A stretch of 33,045 nucleotides of DNA from Candidatus Altimarinus sp. (GTDB lineage: Bacteria; Patescibacteriota; Gracilibacteria; BD1-5; UBA6164). Both the position numbers and the translations under genes were made by a program. The DNA is taken from assembly GCA_020724225.1 (NCBI GenBank), contig DYHI01000012.1, positions 1-33,045 of the forward strand. The letters run 5' to 3'. This document shows positions 31,201-33,045 of this stretch, in pieces (the stretch's first letter is position 1; every line of letters starts with the position of its first letter). Below the pieces are notes generated by a model, which ran no database searches, had not been told where the DNA came from, and worked only from the letters and a program-made list of their open reading frames with translations.

Positions 31201-33045
31201 ATGAAAAAACTATTAGTAATATGTTCTTTTCTACTAGTTTTAGTAGTAAATAGTGTAGATGCTGCAAATATAAGATCTATTTGATCAGTTCCAGCTGATA
31301 CTACTTGAGCTTGATATGGATGAAAACTAGTTTTCCCATCAACATGAAGTTGAGTTTTTGTAAATAATGATAATTATTTATTAAATCCAAATTCAAATTT
31401 GCAAATATCATGAAGTTTTTGGTTATCAAATCTTTCAACTGTAGCAGATCCAAGTTTATGATGGGTAACTTTTGATATATGAACAGTACCATGAGCTTCA
31501 AACGTAGTTTTAATTAATAATTTAAATAATACTTTTACTTTTTCATGATATGCTTGGTCAAAATGAGCTGGATGGATATATTTTTCTCCTGCTTTATTAA
31601 AAGATACATCAAATAATGATATTGCAAATTCAAAAGTTATTTACAATAAAACAACATGATTAGTTTCTTGATGTGCATGGAGTCAAAATTTGGGATGGTT
31701 ATGTTTTGATTGAATAACATTGGATATGACACCACCTGATTTGACTAATATTCTTAAGCCTACAGCAGCTAATAGTTCAAAAACTTTTACTTTACTTGAA
31801 AGTGCAACAATTGAAATTGATAATTGGACCTCAGTATGAGTATCAACATATTCATGAACTTATTTTACACACGATATAAGAAAAGCTAAATTCTATCATA
31901 TAAAAGTTACTGATACATCTTGAAATTTTTCTACTTGATTAATTCAAGTTGTGGCAAATATACCTTCAAAAACACTTAATTCAAATAATATTTGAGAATG
32001 AGCTAGCCTATATAACTCAACTGTATTAGATAATGTTAAAGCAGATTGATATGATAAACACAGTATAAATATAAAACTTAGAGATACTTATTGAAATCTT
32101 GTCATTCCAGTAGATTGAGTAAAAGAAGTTTTTGTAACTTTATGATTTGATAATAGTATTGATTTGAATCAGTTTTCTAATAGTGATTTATGAGATGCAG
32201 TAAAATTTGAAATAGAAGACTTTTTTTTCAATCCATGAAGATACATAGAAACTTCAAATTTGATGCCAAAAAACGATTGAAACTATAAATTAGATTTTTC
32301 TTCATATGCCCCATCAAAATCTTGATATACTTATACTCAATCAAACAATGATATAAAAGTTAATAAATTGATTATAAATGTAACCGCATTATGATGAAAT
32401 ACTTGAGTTTGAGAATGAAGTTTTGATGAAAAAGATAATTATCCAAATGTATTTGCTTTTATTCCGGCTGTTTCTGTAACATGAATACTTAACTCAAATA
32501 GTTGGAACATAACTAGAGATAATGAAACAAGTTTTACCTGAGTAGTAAATGTAATAAAAACTTCAGGTTCATCTAATATAAATAATATACAAATAACTCA
32601 TATACTTGATGTAATGAGTGGTAGTACTTATAAAAATGATTTATTAAGTTTCCAAGATTTAGTATGAACTACAGGGGCATCTGTATGTGTATGAAATAAT
32701 ACTTCAACAGGATATTATCAATCAAATATATCTTGTAATAAATATTCACCAAATAAATCATCAAATATAATAAGAAATCATTGAGATAAAAATTCATCAA
32801 CTACTATATATGATATATTTAGAGCTACACCAAGAATAGTTGCAAGTGGATTATCAAAAATGGATACTAGATATAGTTCTGAAGTATCTTATACAATTGA
32901 TTGAAAAAATGTTAAATATCCTTCATTTTTTAGTACATATTGATCAAATATAATAAACAATGAAGTAAAAATTACTTGAATTGTAAATAAAAATAATAAT
33001 AACTTTTCAGTTGTTTCTGATTCAAGTATAAATTATATCTGAAAT
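31201..33045 (+). CDS. Large secreted surface protein, partial (runs off the window)
   Basis: The first 615 residues of an exported protein; the frame is open to the window end. The signal peptide (MKKLLVICSFLLVLVVNSVDAA) is followed by a beta-rich region with two aligned motifs, GYAWSKGAGWIYFSP (about residues 114-128) and GCAWSQNLGWLCFDG (about 156-170). This GxAWSxNxGWxxF motif recurs in exported proteins of CPR bacteria. The rest is Ser/Thr/Asn-rich with Ig-like features (TYSGTYFTHDIRKAKFYHIKV, SGNFST). Glycine is almost always TGA. It probably forms an operon with the Cys-pair repeat protein ahead. Function is unknown; adhesion or surface assembly is inferred from export and composition only. 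Confidence 0.85.

Overview
The window comes from a low-GC bacterium of the Candidate Phyla Radiation that reads UGA as glycine (genetic code 25), so it belongs to the Absconditabacteria (SR1) / Gracilibacteria group. The evidence is direct. Under the standard code almost every gene is shattered, but with TGA = Gly they become full-length proteins whose invariant glycines fall on TGA: the FtsH Walker A, the MetRS HIGH, the Nudix box, both ABC-F P-loops and the PGRP and RimO motifs. TAA ends 21 of the 22 complete genes and TAG ends one. CGG and CGA are nearly absent as codons, and both CGG codons sit where tryptophan or another aromatic residue would fit, so a second recoding is possible.

Layout, left to right. 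A poly-T run and a solitary MazF/PemK-like toxin gene (73-564) lead into an operon-like trio: metG, an unknown 196-aa protein and a U32/UbiV-like protein with an Fe-S type cysteine set. A minus-strand secreted coiled-coil protein (4093-5100) is divergent from a two-domain cell-wall enzyme that joins a PGRP-type amidase to a SpoIID lytic transglycosylase (5199-7079). Next comes a 7.9-kb gene for a 2641-aa surface protein with 21 cadherin-like units spaced almost exactly 300 bp apart. It is followed by an ABC-F ATPase (minus), a nitroreductase, ftsH, two small unknown genes, a minus-strand pair (tpiA then an aldehyde dehydrogenase) behind a promoter with a Fur-box-like operator, and a tightly overlapped DedA-Nudix-murD cluster. 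The right part holds an MFS-like membrane protein (minus), rimO, secD, a Bcp-type peroxiredoxin, a membrane-anchored protein with six Cys-pair repeats, and the start of a large secreted protein that runs off the window.

Overall the content is housekeeping (translation, proteostasis, secretion, peptidoglycan, a glycolytic enzyme) mixed with a heavy investment in exported surface proteins. That fits what is inferred for host-associated CPR bacteria, although the lifestyle itself cannot be read from this sequence. Gene packing is dense and no gap exceeds 300 bases. I saw no tRNA, rRNA, CRISPR array or transposase. Start codons almost never have a Shine-Dalgarno sequence. Convergent genes share long perfect-palindrome terminators that contain their stop codons.
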